In this document: positions 17,461 to 25,700 of the stretch, in pieces
Position numbering within the stretch: position 1 is the first letter of the stretch
Layout: every line of letters begins with the position of its first letter
Source of the DNA: Scopulibacillus_A cellulosilyticus
GTDB taxonomy: Bacteria > Bacillota > Bacilli > Bacillales > Sporolactobacillaceae
Direction of reading: 5' to 3'
Length of the DNA: 64,000 nucleotides
Assembly (NCBI RefSeq): GCF_042665295.1
Contig: NZ_JBHTCO010000003.1
Location: 1-64,000, forward strand
The notes under the pieces: generated by a model
What the model saw: the letters and a program-made list of their open reading frames with translations, nothing else
The model's database searches: none
What the model was told of the DNA's origin: nothing
Made by a program: the position numbers and the translations under genes

Positions 17461-17560
17461 TGTAACGGCCCCTTTCACGAATCTAGTCACCCATTATATT
17501 AACACAACTAATTCTATAAGAATAGACAATTTATTTTAGTTTTTTCAACAATTTATACTG

Positions 17561-18133
17561 CTAAAAATGGTTAATTTTTTCTTTTTCAGGATATATTGCA
17601 CGTTCTCCGCCAATAAGCTTTGGACGTGTCCTTGCCATGGTTATATGGGCATGGCCAATTTCTCGAATCGAACTCCGAACCGGAACAGCCACTTCTTTTA
17701 AATGCATGCCTATAAAGGTATCTCCAATATCGATACCGCAATCCGCTTTGACAGATTCCACAACAACGGGATCTTTTAAATTATTATAAGCATAAGTTGC
17801 CATGGAGCCTCCCGCCGAACGAACAGGGACAACTGTTACTAAATCCAAACGTCTGTCTTTCGCAACGCTCCGTTCAACGACAAGCGCCCGATTTAAATGT
17901 TCACAACATTGGAAGGCATACTGGACACCTGTTTTCTCCTGAAAGTTGGCAAGCGCTTTATATATAGCACGAGCGACATCAACAGTTCCCGATGTTCCAA
18001 TATGCTCACCAATCACTTCGCTTGTGCTAGTTCCTACTACAAGTAAATGTTCGCTATTCAATGGCATGGCTTTGTTTAAGTCATCCAACACCTTTTCAAT
18101 TTGTTGTTGAATCTCTTGGATTTCGTCCGCCAC
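17561..18133 (-). CDS. ywlG: YwlG, TIGR01440/DUF436 family protein
   Basis: 190 residues. Family members are conserved next to glyA in Bacillales; the biochemical role is not established. Recognisable blocks are LVVGTSTSEVIGEHIG, QCCEHLNRALVVER and GIDIGDTFIGMHLKEVAVPVR. It begins 19 nt after ywlE, so the two are probably cotranscribed. In B. subtilis rpiB (ywlF) sits between them, and it is absent here. Confidence 0.88.
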   Translation of the reverse strand: MADEIQEIQQQIEKVLDDLNKAMPLNSEHLLVVGTSTSEVIGEHIGTSGTVDVARAIYKALANFQEKTGVQYAFQCCEHLNRALVVERSVAKDRRLDLVTVVPVRSAGGSMATYAYNNLKDPVVVESVKADCGIDIGDTFIGMHLKEVAVPVRSSIREIGHAHITMARTRPKLIGGERAIYPEKEKINHF

Positions 18134-18152
18134 TTGGATTCGCCCTTTCTGA

Positions 18153-18773
18153 CTAAAAGTTTTTCACGAGTTTTTCAATTAAATCTTCAATTTCTCTGCA
18201 AGCCTCTTCGTAATCTTCGACTGATCCGCCAAACGGATCCTTTATATCAAGATCAGGAAACTTCGCTTCTAATTCTCGCACTATCTTCATATCCTTTTCA
18301 ATACTTTCCTGCAACTTTTTTTCTCTTTCTTTATTGTCTCCATTTGAACGGGAGTCACTCTTTTTGTGCTGAAGATTCGATTGCTTTTCTAACATATCAA
18401 CCATGGTCTTTTTAAATTGTTTCCAGCCCTTTTCTTCATCTTTCCCGTGTAAAATATATTCCTTTAGTGTGTATGTTTTATCTATAGATTCAGGGTATTG
18501 TTGGCATAGTTGATTCTTATGGTTCCCAGTCATTGTGAATATCATATCCGCCCAGTCAATTAATGTCTTGTTAATTGACTGAGAACGATGATCAAATGAA
18601 ATATTCCTGTCTTTTAACACTTTGATTGCATTTGGATGGGCCGGACTTCCGTCACCCGCAAAAACACCGGCTGATTTTACTCTGAAAATATCCTTCCCCT
18701 TATGTCTAAGTAAAGCCTCGGCCATTGGACTCCGGCATGTGTTGCCTGTACAGACAAACAGGATATTTTTCAC
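18153..18773 (-). CDS. ywlE: Protein arginine phosphatase (low-molecular-weight phosphatase) with insertion
   Basis: Removes phosphate from arginine residues placed by McsB, acting in protein quality control. The P-loop CTGNTCRSP has nucleophile Cys8 and a Thr at position 12. That Thr marks arginine phosphatases, where tyrosine phosphatases carry a bulkier residue. The general acid Asp179 is in the DPFGG motif. At 206 residues it exceeds the usual 150. A charged, Lys/Glu/Asn-rich insertion occupies about residues 111-175, between KEYILHG and KDPFGG. The start is a GTG preceded by AAAGGGGTG. Confidence 0.88.
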   Translation of the reverse strand: MKNILFVCTGNTCRSPMAEALLRHKGKDIFRVKSAGVFAGDGSPAHPNAIKVLKDRNISFDHRSQSINKTLIDWADMIFTMTGNHKNQLCQQYPESIDKTYTLKEYILHGKDEEKGWKQFKKTMVDMLEKQSNLQHKKSDSRSNGDNKEREKKLQESIEKDMKIVRELEAKFPDLDIKDPFGGSVEDYEEACREIEDLIEKLVKNF

Positions 18774-18807
18774 ATTAACACCCCTTTTAATGGTCCATAA
18801 GTAAGTA

Positions 18808-18832
18808 TAAAAAAACGCCCTGAAAAGGCGCC
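18808..18832 (-). terminator. Short terminator after mntP
   Basis: Minus strand: CGCC-TTTTCAG-GGCG followed by seven T, 12 nt after the mntP stop. Confidence 0.7.
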
Positions 18833-18843
18833 TTTGTCCATTA

Positions 18844-19422
18844 TTATATTACAAAATGCCATGCATGTAATAATATCTTTAATCCAAAAGTAAATAAAAT
18901 AAGTCCGCCCAAAGCTTCACTGTACCTGCCGAGAAATCGCTGAGCTTTTTGGCCTATGATTAAGCCTAACCAAGTTAAAATCATGCTCATAAACCCGAAC
19001 ATAATAATTGTTAATAAAACCCGGGCGCCGAATATCCCTAAGCTCAGGCCTACGGAAAAGCTGTCAAGACTGGCGCTAATGGCAAAGATAATAAGCCCGA
19101 AGCCTACAGGCTGAACCATTGGCTTATCATCCTTGCCTGTTAAGGAAATAAACATCATCTGAGCGCCTAATAAAAGTAAAAGGGCACCGCCGACCATTGC
19201 GGCTATACTCCCGAAGTGGTGTGATAAAACAAAGCCGACCAACATGCCTAAAAGCGGCATTATGACATGGAACATGCCGATAACCATACCAATCTTCATA
19301 ATTTGCTTTAATCTTAACTCAAGCATTCCCATTCCCATGCCAATAGAAAAGGCATCCATGCCAAGGGCAGTTGCCATTATAAACAGTGTAATGATTTCTC
19401 CGATTAATGAATCTGTTATCAT
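18844..19422 (-). CDS. mntP: Manganese efflux pump MntP
   Basis: Exports Mn2+ across the membrane. 192 residues with six predicted helices arranged as an internal duplication. Each half carries the conserved acidic membrane motif (ALGMDAFSIGMG near the start, ISASLDSFSVGLS in the middle). The ATG at 19422 is selected because AAGGAGG precedes it; an ATG six codons upstream overlaps that Shine-Dalgarno sequence. No manganese (yybP-ykoY type) riboswitch was seen upstream. Confidence 0.92.
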   Translation of the reverse strand: MITDSLIGEIITLFIMATALGMDAFSIGMGMGMLELRLKQIMKIGMVIGMFHVIMPLLGMLVGFVLSHHFGSIAAMVGGALLLLLGAQMMFISLTGKDDKPMVQPVGFGLIIFAISASLDSFSVGLSLGIFGARVLLTIIMFGFMSMILTWLGLIIGQKAQRFLGRYSEALGGLILFTFGLKILLHAWHFVI

Positions 19423-19495
19423 AATCCGCCTCCTTAACATGCCGCTACCAAAAAGGTATGCATGTCCGAGACGAATTAGAACGGGGCTCTTGTTA

Positions 19496-19524
19496 AGGGG
19501 TCTGACCCTGTGAACTGTGGATAA
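19496..19524 (+). repeat. GGGGTCTGACCC repeat with a DnaA box
   Basis: The stretch AGGGGTCTGACCC followed by TGTGAACTGTGGATAA recurs almost identically at 40919-40946 and, as a full palindrome, at 42156-42198. The last nine bases (19516-19524) are a perfect reverse DnaA box, TGTGGATAA. It lies between ywlC and mntP. Confidence 0.8.
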
Positions 19525-19545
19525 GTATTTCGATAATTTATAATG

Positions 19546-20589
19546 TTATTCTAATATTTTACCGCCAGCCGCTTTTGACAAACGGTTCATTACCGCCGCG
19601 CCTATCCCTTGCATTGGAAAGGTTTCGCTCAATATCAGATCAACATGAGTCTCATCAAACGCTCTTAAGCTTTCGAAAAGGAAATGGGCAACACTCGTGA
19701 GATCTTCACGTTGTCCACAAGTGATCACGATATCAGCCATTGAATAAGCATGCTTATTCTCCTCAGTTGTCAGCACCCCGACTTGCTTATTGTCATTTTT
19801 AGCTTGTTTGACCAGCTCCTGAATTTTTTCTTTGCCGCCCGGAACGAGATAAACCGGTGCTTGCGGTGCATAATGCTGATATTTCATTCCGGGTGATTTA
19901 GGCGCTTTATCAGGTTGGCTGAGGGACGGGTCTGCCGCCACGGAACCCGCAACTGCTTCCAATTGTTCCCGGGTAACTCCTCCGGGCCGAAGAATGGCAA
20001 TCGGTTCAACGGTACAATCTACAACCGTAGATTCAACACCAACGCCGGCAGCTCCGCCATCAACGACTCCCGCAATTTTCCCACTTAAATCATGGAGAAC
20101 ATGAGCGGCCAATGTTGGGCTCGGCCGCCCGGAGCTATTAGCTGACGGAGCCGCTATCGGCAGATTACAAGCTTCAATAATTGCATGGGCAACCGGGTGT
20201 TCCGGCATTCTTACCGCAACGGTCGACAGCCCCGCTGTCACTCTTGTTGATAATTGACCTGTTTTAGGCAAAATAATTGTCAACGGCCCCGGCCAAAAGG
20301 CATCAATCAGCTTCTGAGCTGTCCCGGGAATATCTGAGCAAATCTGATGAAGCTGTTGTAAGGAAGCAACATGAACAATCAACGGATTATCACTTGGTCT
20401 TCCTTTTGCTTTATAAATTTTTTCTATCGCTTCATCAGAAAGCGCATTCCCTCCCAGTCCATAGACTGTTTCAGTCGGAAAAGCTACGACTTCGTTTTTT
20501 TTCAAGAGATCGGCAGCCTCTTTGATTTGTGGACAAGACGTTAAGTTATCCACATTTTTATCAATTTGCCATTGTCGCGTTGTAACCAT
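19546..20589 (-). CDS. ywlC: L-threonylcarbamoyladenylate synthase (Sua5/YwlC)
   Basis: Makes threonylcarbamoyl-AMP from threonine, bicarbonate and ATP, the first step of the tRNA t6A modification. 347 residues: an N-terminal TsaC/YrdC domain (about 15-215; KGRPSDNPLIVH, PSANSSGRPSPT) and a C-terminal Sua5 domain after a linker with SPGMKYQHYAP. The ATG at 20589 follows AAAGGGG; the frame upstream is non-conserved. DnaA boxes lie inside its 5' end and upstream. Confidence 0.96.
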   Translation of the reverse strand: MVTTRQWQIDKNVDNLTSCPQIKEAADLLKKNEVVAFPTETVYGLGGNALSDEAIEKIYKAKGRPSDNPLIVHVASLQQLHQICSDIPGTAQKLIDAFWPGPLTIILPKTGQLSTRVTAGLSTVAVRMPEHPVAHAIIEACNLPIAAPSANSSGRPSPTLAAHVLHDLSGKIAGVVDGGAAGVGVESTVVDCTVEPIAILRPGGVTREQLEAVAGSVAADPSLSQPDKAPKSPGMKYQHYAPQAPVYLVPGGKEKIQELVKQAKNDNKQVGVLTTEENKHAYSMADIVITCGQREDLTSVAHFLFESLRAFDETHVDLILSETFPMQGIGAAVMNRLSKAAGGKILE

Positions 20590-20714
20590 TGTTAAAACCC
20601 CTTTATACCTTGCCATTTTACTCACAATAAATCCAGACTTATACACAAGTTGTGCATAAGTCTGAAGATTATGTGCATAACTTTTTCATTAAAAATACAA
20701 CTTCCTGTGGATAA
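20528..20714. promoter_or_regulatory. DnaA-box cluster at the ywlC/ywlB junction
   Basis: Six sites match the 9-mer TTATNCACA on one strand or the other: TGTGGACAA (20528, one mismatch), TTATCCACA (20546), TTATACACA (20639), TGTGCATAA (20651), TGTGCATAA (20672) and TGTGGATAA (20706). Five match the consensus exactly. They span the start of ywlC, the intergenic gap and the end of the GNAT gene. Clusters like this bind DnaA away from the origin. Confidence 0.75.
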
Positions 20715-21112
20715 TTTGTATAAGTTTTCTCCCAATCTTGTTTAAGATATTCAGGGAGACGGGAAAATTCTACCTCTTCAAACCCTAATGGGGTGAATAA
20801 TGATGATCCGGCAGGTGTTGCAAAATAAACGGCACTCGCTTTTTGCTCAGAGGCATAGGCTAAAGCCGTATTTAAAAAGTAAAAGACATCATCGCTCTTA
20901 CACTTATGTCCATCAATGACTAATGAGCGTAAGACCGCTTCACGATATGTGGTATCAATACCTATAATAGCTGCTAATTCACCGGGTTTATCGGCCATCA
21001 GCAAAAATTGAATTTTGCCATTTGGTTCAGGCAAATGAACGCCTGTATCTTTCGCAAATCTTTTAATTCTTATCCAATCTTCCGTCTTTGCGGTGTAAAC
21101 AACCTTATTCAT
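20669..21112 (-). CDS. GNAT-like putative acetyltransferase (ywlB position)
   Basis: 147 residues. The layout beta strand (QFLLMAD) - GELAAIIGIDTTYREAVLRSLVI - FTPLGFEEVEFSRLPEYLKQDW - C-terminal strand suggests an N-acetyltransferase (GNAT) fold. The usual acetyl-CoA pyrophosphate loop (R/Q-x-x-G-x-G/A) is not clear, so activity is uncertain. It occupies the place of ywlB, between spoIIR and ywlC in B. subtilis. Its 3' end contains a DnaA box. Confidence 0.6.
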   Translation of the reverse strand: MNKVVYTAKTEDWIRIKRFAKDTGVHLPEPNGKIQFLLMADKPGELAAIIGIDTTYREAVLRSLVIDGHKCKSDDVFYFLNTALAYASEQKASAVYFATPAGSSLFTPLGFEEVEFSRLPEYLKQDWEKTYTNYPQEVVFLMKKLCT

Positions 21113-21212
21113 ATGAAATCCTCCTTAATCTATCATTCAGTTATTCTATTAAATGTGTATGATAGATAAGAAGGAATTAGACATGAATGTCAGCAATTTT
21201 CGTGAAGTTAAC

Positions 21213-21860
21213 TTATGAAAACAAGCTTTTTATCGCCTGAATAAGACTCTCAATCCAGTCAACAATGAAAAATTTAACTTTAACATCCTTGTTATTAGCC
21301 TGAGGCTGTTGACCCGAATCAGCCATTTTCGAAACATGACCGCTTTGATGATCCGGCTTTACCGCATCACCATGGCTAAAATCCAGGAAACAAAGCGGAG
21401 GGAATAATACGCACCACCAATTGGCGCCTTCCCCTTTACCAAGCGTAATCACCAACGCGTCGTAAGTACCGGCCGGATAGACATAACCGCCGTACATTTT
21501 AGTCGGAAACTTAGCCGGACCTAATTTTACTGTAAAGTTTTCATGCAAGTGCATGTCATCCAATTTATGTTGTACCGTCGCATTGATATCACCCATATGC
21601 GAACGGATCACCCGTTTTGCTTGATCGAATGATTTTAGGTTTTTAACCCAGCCGTTAATATTGACATTAACAGCATCGCGAATTTGCCGCTTGACGGATT
21701 GATCATTGGCGCTGTTGCTGTTTGCCAAAATTCTAAGACGAATCGCTTTATCAGGAATTCTCACTGAATCATTTGCTTTTGATAGATTTTGCTCAAATTG
21801 CATAAAAGTAATTAATAGAATAAGAGAAAAAATAATAATAAGTGCTAATCGATTTTTCAT
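21213..21860 (-). CDS. spoIIR: Stage II sporulation protein R
   Basis: Secreted forespore signal that triggers SpoIIGA to process pro-sigma-E in the mother cell. 215 residues with a signal peptide (about 5-24) and the family core: IRLRILANSNSANDQSVKRQIRDAV, the YGGYVYPAGTYDALVITLGKG block and WWCVLFPPLCFLD. Expected to be sigma-F dependent; a clear sigma-F promoter could not be read. The Shine-Dalgarno AAAGGGG lies in a predicted hairpin. Confidence 0.95.
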   Translation of the reverse strand: MKNRLALIIIFSLILLITFMQFEQNLSKANDSVRIPDKAIRLRILANSNSANDQSVKRQIRDAVNVNINGWVKNLKSFDQAKRVIRSHMGDINATVQHKLDDMHLHENFTVKLGPAKFPTKMYGGYVYPAGTYDALVITLGKGEGANWWCVLFPPLCFLDFSHGDAVKPDHQSGHVSKMADSGQQPQANNKDVKVKFFIVDWIESLIQAIKSLFS

Positions 21861-21862
21861 GA

Positions 21863-21901
21863 CTGTCCCGCCCCTTTCACAACATAGTCTTGACGGGACA
21901 G
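21863..21901 (-). other. Inverted repeat framing the spoIIR ribosome-binding site
   Basis: CTGTCCCG (21863-21870 on the plus strand) pairs perfectly with CGGGACAG (21894-21901). On the transcript the hairpin ends two bases before the spoIIR ATG, and the Shine-Dalgarno GAAAGGGG is in its loop next to the stem. Could tune translation; no direct evidence. Confidence 0.5.
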
Positions 21902-21954
21902 CCAGAAAACAAACCTAAAAACGTTCGTCAATAAGCGACACTTTCAAAGCTGCT

Positions 21955-22010
21955 GCGAGCCGCGACGAGAAGTTGACGTTACTTCTCTGAATATGCAACG
22001 GCTGAAACCA
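21955..22010 (+). repeat. Partial GCGACGAGAAGTTG intergenic repeat
   Basis: The sequence GCGACGAGAAGTTGACGTTACTTCT with CTGAATATGCAACGGC closely matches the interior of the element at 24036-24183. The ends of that element are not recognisable here. It lies between spoIIR and prmC in a 196-nt gap with no gene. Confidence 0.65.
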
Positions 22011-22056
22011 GATAATTCAAGCGTTAAAACGGTCGATCACCATCTTCTCCAAACCT

Positions 22057-22926
22057 TTAATCCCTCTCAATAACCGCAAAAACCATCCTGTCTTTCCCAT
22101 TAATATCCTTCTGAACAGATAACGAACGGAGCCGGCTGCCAAAAGCTGATGTCAGCAATTCCGATAACGGCCCGCCCTGTTCAAAGCCAATTTCAAAAGC
22201 AAGGATAAGTTTGGAAGCCGCTGCCTGAGGAATTTGCCGGATAATCTCCCGGTAACAATCCAGACCATCGGCTCCCCCGGAAAGCGCAAGAACAGGCTCA
22301 TAGTCCTTAACAACGGTTTCCAGGCCGATAAGCTCCTTCTCGGTAATATACGGCGGATTTGAGACAATGATATCAAAGGTTTGATTTCCTAAGAACGGTT
22401 CAAGAAAACTGCCATTTACAAAATGAACGTCAGCGCTAAGGTTCTTCGCATTTTCCTTGGCAACAGCGAGCGCCTCCTTAGATATATCAACCGCATAAAC
22501 ATCCATATCAATATTTTCGAGCGCTAACGAGACCGCGATTGCCCCGCTTCCTGTGCCAATATCACATACTTTTAAAGTCATGCCTTTCGGGAACTGAGCC
22601 TCCGCCATCTTCAAAACAGTTTGAACAAGTTCTTCTGTTTCCGGCCGCGGGATCAAGACATCCGGCGATACTTTAAACTTTCGTCCGTAAAACCATTCAT
22701 AACCAATAATATATTGGACAGGCATGCCGCCCGCGTGCTCATGGATTTTCTCCCTAAGCCACTTTTGATCTTCAAATGATAAAGATTCCCTTATATTCAT
22801 TAACAGCTCTGTCCGATTCATTCCTAATCGATGACAAAGCAAATATTCTCCAGCGTTTTCGTCCCTGTTATGTTCTTTTAAAAAAGAAGAAGCCCATTTA
22901 AGGGCTTCGTATATCTTCATTGTCAT
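22057..22926 (-). CDS. prmC: Release factor glutamine methyltransferase
   Basis: Methylates the GGQ glutamine of peptide release factors using SAM. 289 residues: an N-terminal helical domain (about 1-85) and a Rossmann methyltransferase domain with the SAM motif DIGTGSGAIAVSLA and the catalytic NPPY (VSNPPYIT). The start overlaps the prfA stop by 4 nt, so translation is coupled to that of its substrate. Confidence 0.97.
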   Translation of the reverse strand: MTMKIYEALKWASSFLKEHNRDENAGEYLLCHRLGMNRTELLMNIRESLSFEDQKWLREKIHEHAGGMPVQYIIGYEWFYGRKFKVSPDVLIPRPETEELVQTVLKMAEAQFPKGMTLKVCDIGTGSGAIAVSLALENIDMDVYAVDISKEALAVAKENAKNLSADVHFVNGSFLEPFLGNQTFDIIVSNPPYITEKELIGLETVVKDYEPVLALSGGADGLDCYREIIRQIPQAAASKLILAFEIGFEQGGPLSELLTSAFGSRLRSLSVQKDINGKDRMVFAVIERD

Positions 22927-24005
22927 TGTGCTTCCGCCTGTTCAATTAACTTCGCCTGTTCCTCAACGATTAACGCATTGATGATTTCATCAAGCTTTCC
23001 TTCAAGAATTTGATCGAGCTTTTGCAGTGTTAGACCAATCCGATGATCAGTGACACGGCTTTGCGGAAAATTATAAGTGCGAATCCGTTCAGAGCGATCC
23101 CCGGTTCCTACCGCTGATTTACGGTTGGCTGCATATTCTTCTTGAGCTTCCTTTTGGAATTTGTCGTATATTCTTGCCCGAAGTACTTTCATCGCTTTTT
23201 CTTTATTTTTAATTTGTGACTTCTCGTCTTGGCAGGAAACAACAATCCCTGTAGGAATATGCGTCAGACGAACCGCCGACATCGTCGTGTTAACGCTTTG
23301 TCCGCCCGGTCCGCTGGAAGCAAAAGTATCGACACGAATATCCTTTTCGTTAATATCAACTTCAACTTCCTCCGCTTCAGGAAGAACAGCGACAGTTGCT
23401 GTCGACGTATGGATGCGTCCGCCCGATTCGGTCTCCGGTACACGCTGTACACGGTGTGCGCCATTTTCGTATTTTAGCTTGGAGTATGCGCCGTTACCGT
23501 TAATCATAAAAATAATTTCTTTGTAGCCGCCGACTTCATTTGGACTTGCTTCAATCACTTCAGTTTTCCAGCCTTGCGATTCAGCATAACGGGAGTACAT
23601 TTTGAAAAGGTCGCCCGCAAACAATGCAGCCTCGTCACCGCCGGCCGCACCCCTGATCTCAACAATAACGTTCTTATCGTCATTGGGATCTTTCGGAATC
23701 AGCAGCACTTTCAGCTTCTCTTCCAGGCTGTCTCTTTCCTCTTCTAATTCATTGATTTCTAACCTGACCATTTCCTTCATGTCGTTATCCAGCTTTTCCT
23801 CGAGCATTTCCTTTGCATCCTTCAGCTGGTCTTCAACATCTTTATATTGACGGAAGGTTTGCACTGTTTCTTCAAGGTCAGATTGTTCCTTTGAATATTC
23901 ACGAAGTTTTTTTGTATCGCTAATGACTTCTGGGTCAGATAATAATTGATTTAACTTTTCATAACGGTCTTCAAGTGACTGTAAACGATCAAGCACCGTC
24001 TTCAC
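22923..24005 (-). CDS. prfA: Peptide chain release factor 1
   Basis: Terminates translation at UAA and UAG. 360 residues with an N-terminal coiled coil (about 5-110), the stop-codon recognition PxT motif in RVPETESGGR (Pro-Glu-Thr) and the GGQ motif in SSGPGGQSVNTT that reaches the peptidyl transferase centre. Cotranscribed with prmC. Confidence 0.98.
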   Translation of the reverse strand: MKTVLDRLQSLEDRYEKLNQLLSDPEVISDTKKLREYSKEQSDLEETVQTFRQYKDVEDQLKDAKEMLEEKLDNDMKEMVRLEINELEEERDSLEEKLKVLLIPKDPNDDKNVIVEIRGAAGGDEAALFAGDLFKMYSRYAESQGWKTEVIEASPNEVGGYKEIIFMINGNGAYSKLKYENGAHRVQRVPETESGGRIHTSTATVAVLPEAEEVEVDINEKDIRVDTFASSGPGGQSVNTTMSAVRLTHIPTGIVVSCQDEKSQIKNKEKAMKVLRARIYDKFQKEAQEEYAANRKSAVGTGDRSERIRTYNFPQSRVTDHRIGLTLQKLDQILEGKLDEIINALIVEEQAKLIEQAEAQ

Positions 24006-24035
24006 CTCATTTTCTTCCTATACCTATAAATGCGT

Positions 24036-24183
24036 GTTCAAAAAGGAGGAAAGCTACTACATGAATTTACTTCTTTGCAGCTTTGCGACGAGAAGTTGGT
24101 GATACTTCTGTGAATATGCTTCGGCGCAGGAGCACCGCCACCACACCATACTCTTACGTCCCCTTTTCCCGGACTTTTTGAAC
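24036..24183. repeat. MITE-like element, long form
   Basis: About 148 bp bounded by imperfect inverted ends, GTTCAAAAAGGAGG at the left and CCCGGACTTTTTGAAC at the right. The interior holds GCGACGAGAAGTTGG and CGCAGGAGCACCGCC. Related long (30789-30931) and short forms occur between other genes. No open reading frame. Confidence 0.75.
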
Positions 24184-24325
24184 TTCCTCTATAACATATT
24201 AATTATATTACAGGGTTTACAGCCAGTCAAAGCTGCCTAATCAGTTGATTTGTAGCTCCTGTAAATATTACACTCAAATTAGCTATATTTTTTTGAAATT
24301 AAACTAAATGAAAGCAGGTGATTAA

Positions 24326-25657
24326 ATGAAATATGTCATCATCGGCGGGGATGCAGCAGGAATGAGCGCCGCTATGCAAATTATCCGCCATGATCAGCAG
24401 GCAAAGGTTACAACGCTTGAAAAAGGTGATGTCTATTCTTACAGCCAGTGCGGTCTCCCTTATTTTATAGGCGGCGACATTGAATCTTCTTCAAAGCTGA
24501 TCGCCCGCTCCGTTGATACTTTCCGGAATAAATACGGTATTGACGCCAGATGCGGCCATGAAGTGACAGAGGTTGATACCGATCAGCAAACAGTCAAAGG
24601 CCGTATTCTTAAAAGCGATAAGCCTTTCGAAATCTCTTACGATAAATTGTTAATAGCAACTGGCGCCGACCCGGTATTTCCGGATTGGCCCGGCAAAAAA
24701 CTCGATTGTATTTTCACTTTAAAGACAATAGCAGACGGAGAAAACATTTTAAAAGGACTGTCAAAAGACGTCCAAAGGGCAGTTATTATCGGCGGGGGCT
24801 ACATTGGACTCGAGATGGCTGAAGCATTTTATAATCGAAAAATCGGCGTTACCATGATTGACCGTGGTTCCCGCTTGGCAAAGGTCTTTGACCCGGATAT
24901 GAGCGAGCTGATTCATGAAGAGGCAAAAAATAAAGGGATTAAAGTTGTTTTAAACGAAGAGGTTCAAGGATTTCAAGGTGATTCTGCAGTTAAAGCAGTT
25001 GAAACAAACATTGGGGCCTATGAAGCGGATATTGTGATTGTCGCTGCCGGTATAGCGCCAAACACTTCATTTTTAAAGCAAACTGACATTGAGCTCGGTG
25101 TTAAAAATGGCGTTAAAGTCAATAAATATATGGAAACAAACATAAAAAATGTCTATGCCGCCGGCGATTGCGCCCTTCAATATCACCGGGTAAAAGAGGC
25201 ATATGATTATATCCCGCTTGGTACAAATGCTAATAAAATGGGCCGCCTTGCGGGAATGAATATGATTGGCCAAAGGCGGCCTTTTGCAGGTATTACCGGC
25301 ACATCAATTATTAAATTTATCGATCTCGAACTTGGGAGAAGCGGCTTAACCGAACAAGATGCTGAAAAGCTTGGGTTAGATATTGAATCCGTTAAAATAA
25401 AATCAACAGATATCGCTGGTTACTTTCCGGGCAAGCATCCTTTATGGGTGAAACTGATAGCGGAAAAAGGCAGTAAAAAACTTCTGGGCGGACAATTCAT
25501 CGGCAAACAAGGCGCTGCGAAACGCACAGATGTCATTGCAACAGCTTTATACAGCGGGCTGACATTAACTGATATAGAGGACTTAGACATTTCTTACGCC
25601 CCGCCGTTTAACAGTGTCTGGGACCCCGTACAACAAGCTGCAAGACGTTTTAAATAA
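24326..25657 (+). CDS. CoA-disulfide reductase / NAD(P)H oxidoreductase
   Basis: FAD-dependent pyridine nucleotide-disulfide oxidoreductase of the CoA-disulfide reductase class, which keeps coenzyme A reduced. 443 residues with an FAD-binding GGDAAGMSAA motif at the N terminus. The single redox-active cysteine Cys42 lies in YSQCGLPY. The NAD-binding IGGGYIGLEMAEA and the second FAD motif VYAAGDCA follow, then a dimerisation domain. It is encoded divergently from prfA behind the repeat at 24036-24183. AAAGCAGGTGAT precedes the ATG. It is not part of this locus in B. subtilis. NADH oxidase or persulfide reductase activity is possible for the same fold. Confidence 0.88.
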   Translation: MKYVIIGGDAAGMSAAMQIIRHDQQAKVTTLEKGDVYSYSQCGLPYFIGGDIESSSKLIARSVDTFRNKYGIDARCGHEVTEVDTDQQTVKGRILKSDKPFEISYDKLLIATGADPVFPDWPGKKLDCIFTLKTIADGENILKGLSKDVQRAVIIGGGYIGLEMAEAFYNRKIGVTMIDRGSRLAKVFDPDMSELIHEEAKNKGIKVVLNEEVQGFQGDSAVKAVETNIGAYEADIVIVAAGIAPNTSFLKQTDIELGVKNGVKVNKYMETNIKNVYAAGDCALQYHRVKEAYDYIPLGTNANKMGRLAGMNMIGQRRPFAGITGTSIIKFIDLELGRSGLTEQDAEKLGLDIESVKIKSTDIAGYFPGKHPLWVKLIAEKGSKKLLGGQFIGKQGAAKRTDVIATALYSGLTLTDIEDLDISYAPPFNSVWDPVQQAARRFK

Positions 25658-25671
25658 TAATTCATTCATTT

Positions 25672-25700
25672 AAAAAACTCGCCAAGCCGGCGAGTTTTTA
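25672..25700. terminator. Bidirectional terminator between the CoA-disulfide reductase gene and tdk
   Basis: AAAAACTCGCC-AAGCC-GGCGAGTTTTT: a stem with A and T tracts on both sides, serving two convergent genes. It overlaps the tdk stop codon. Confidence 0.9.
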
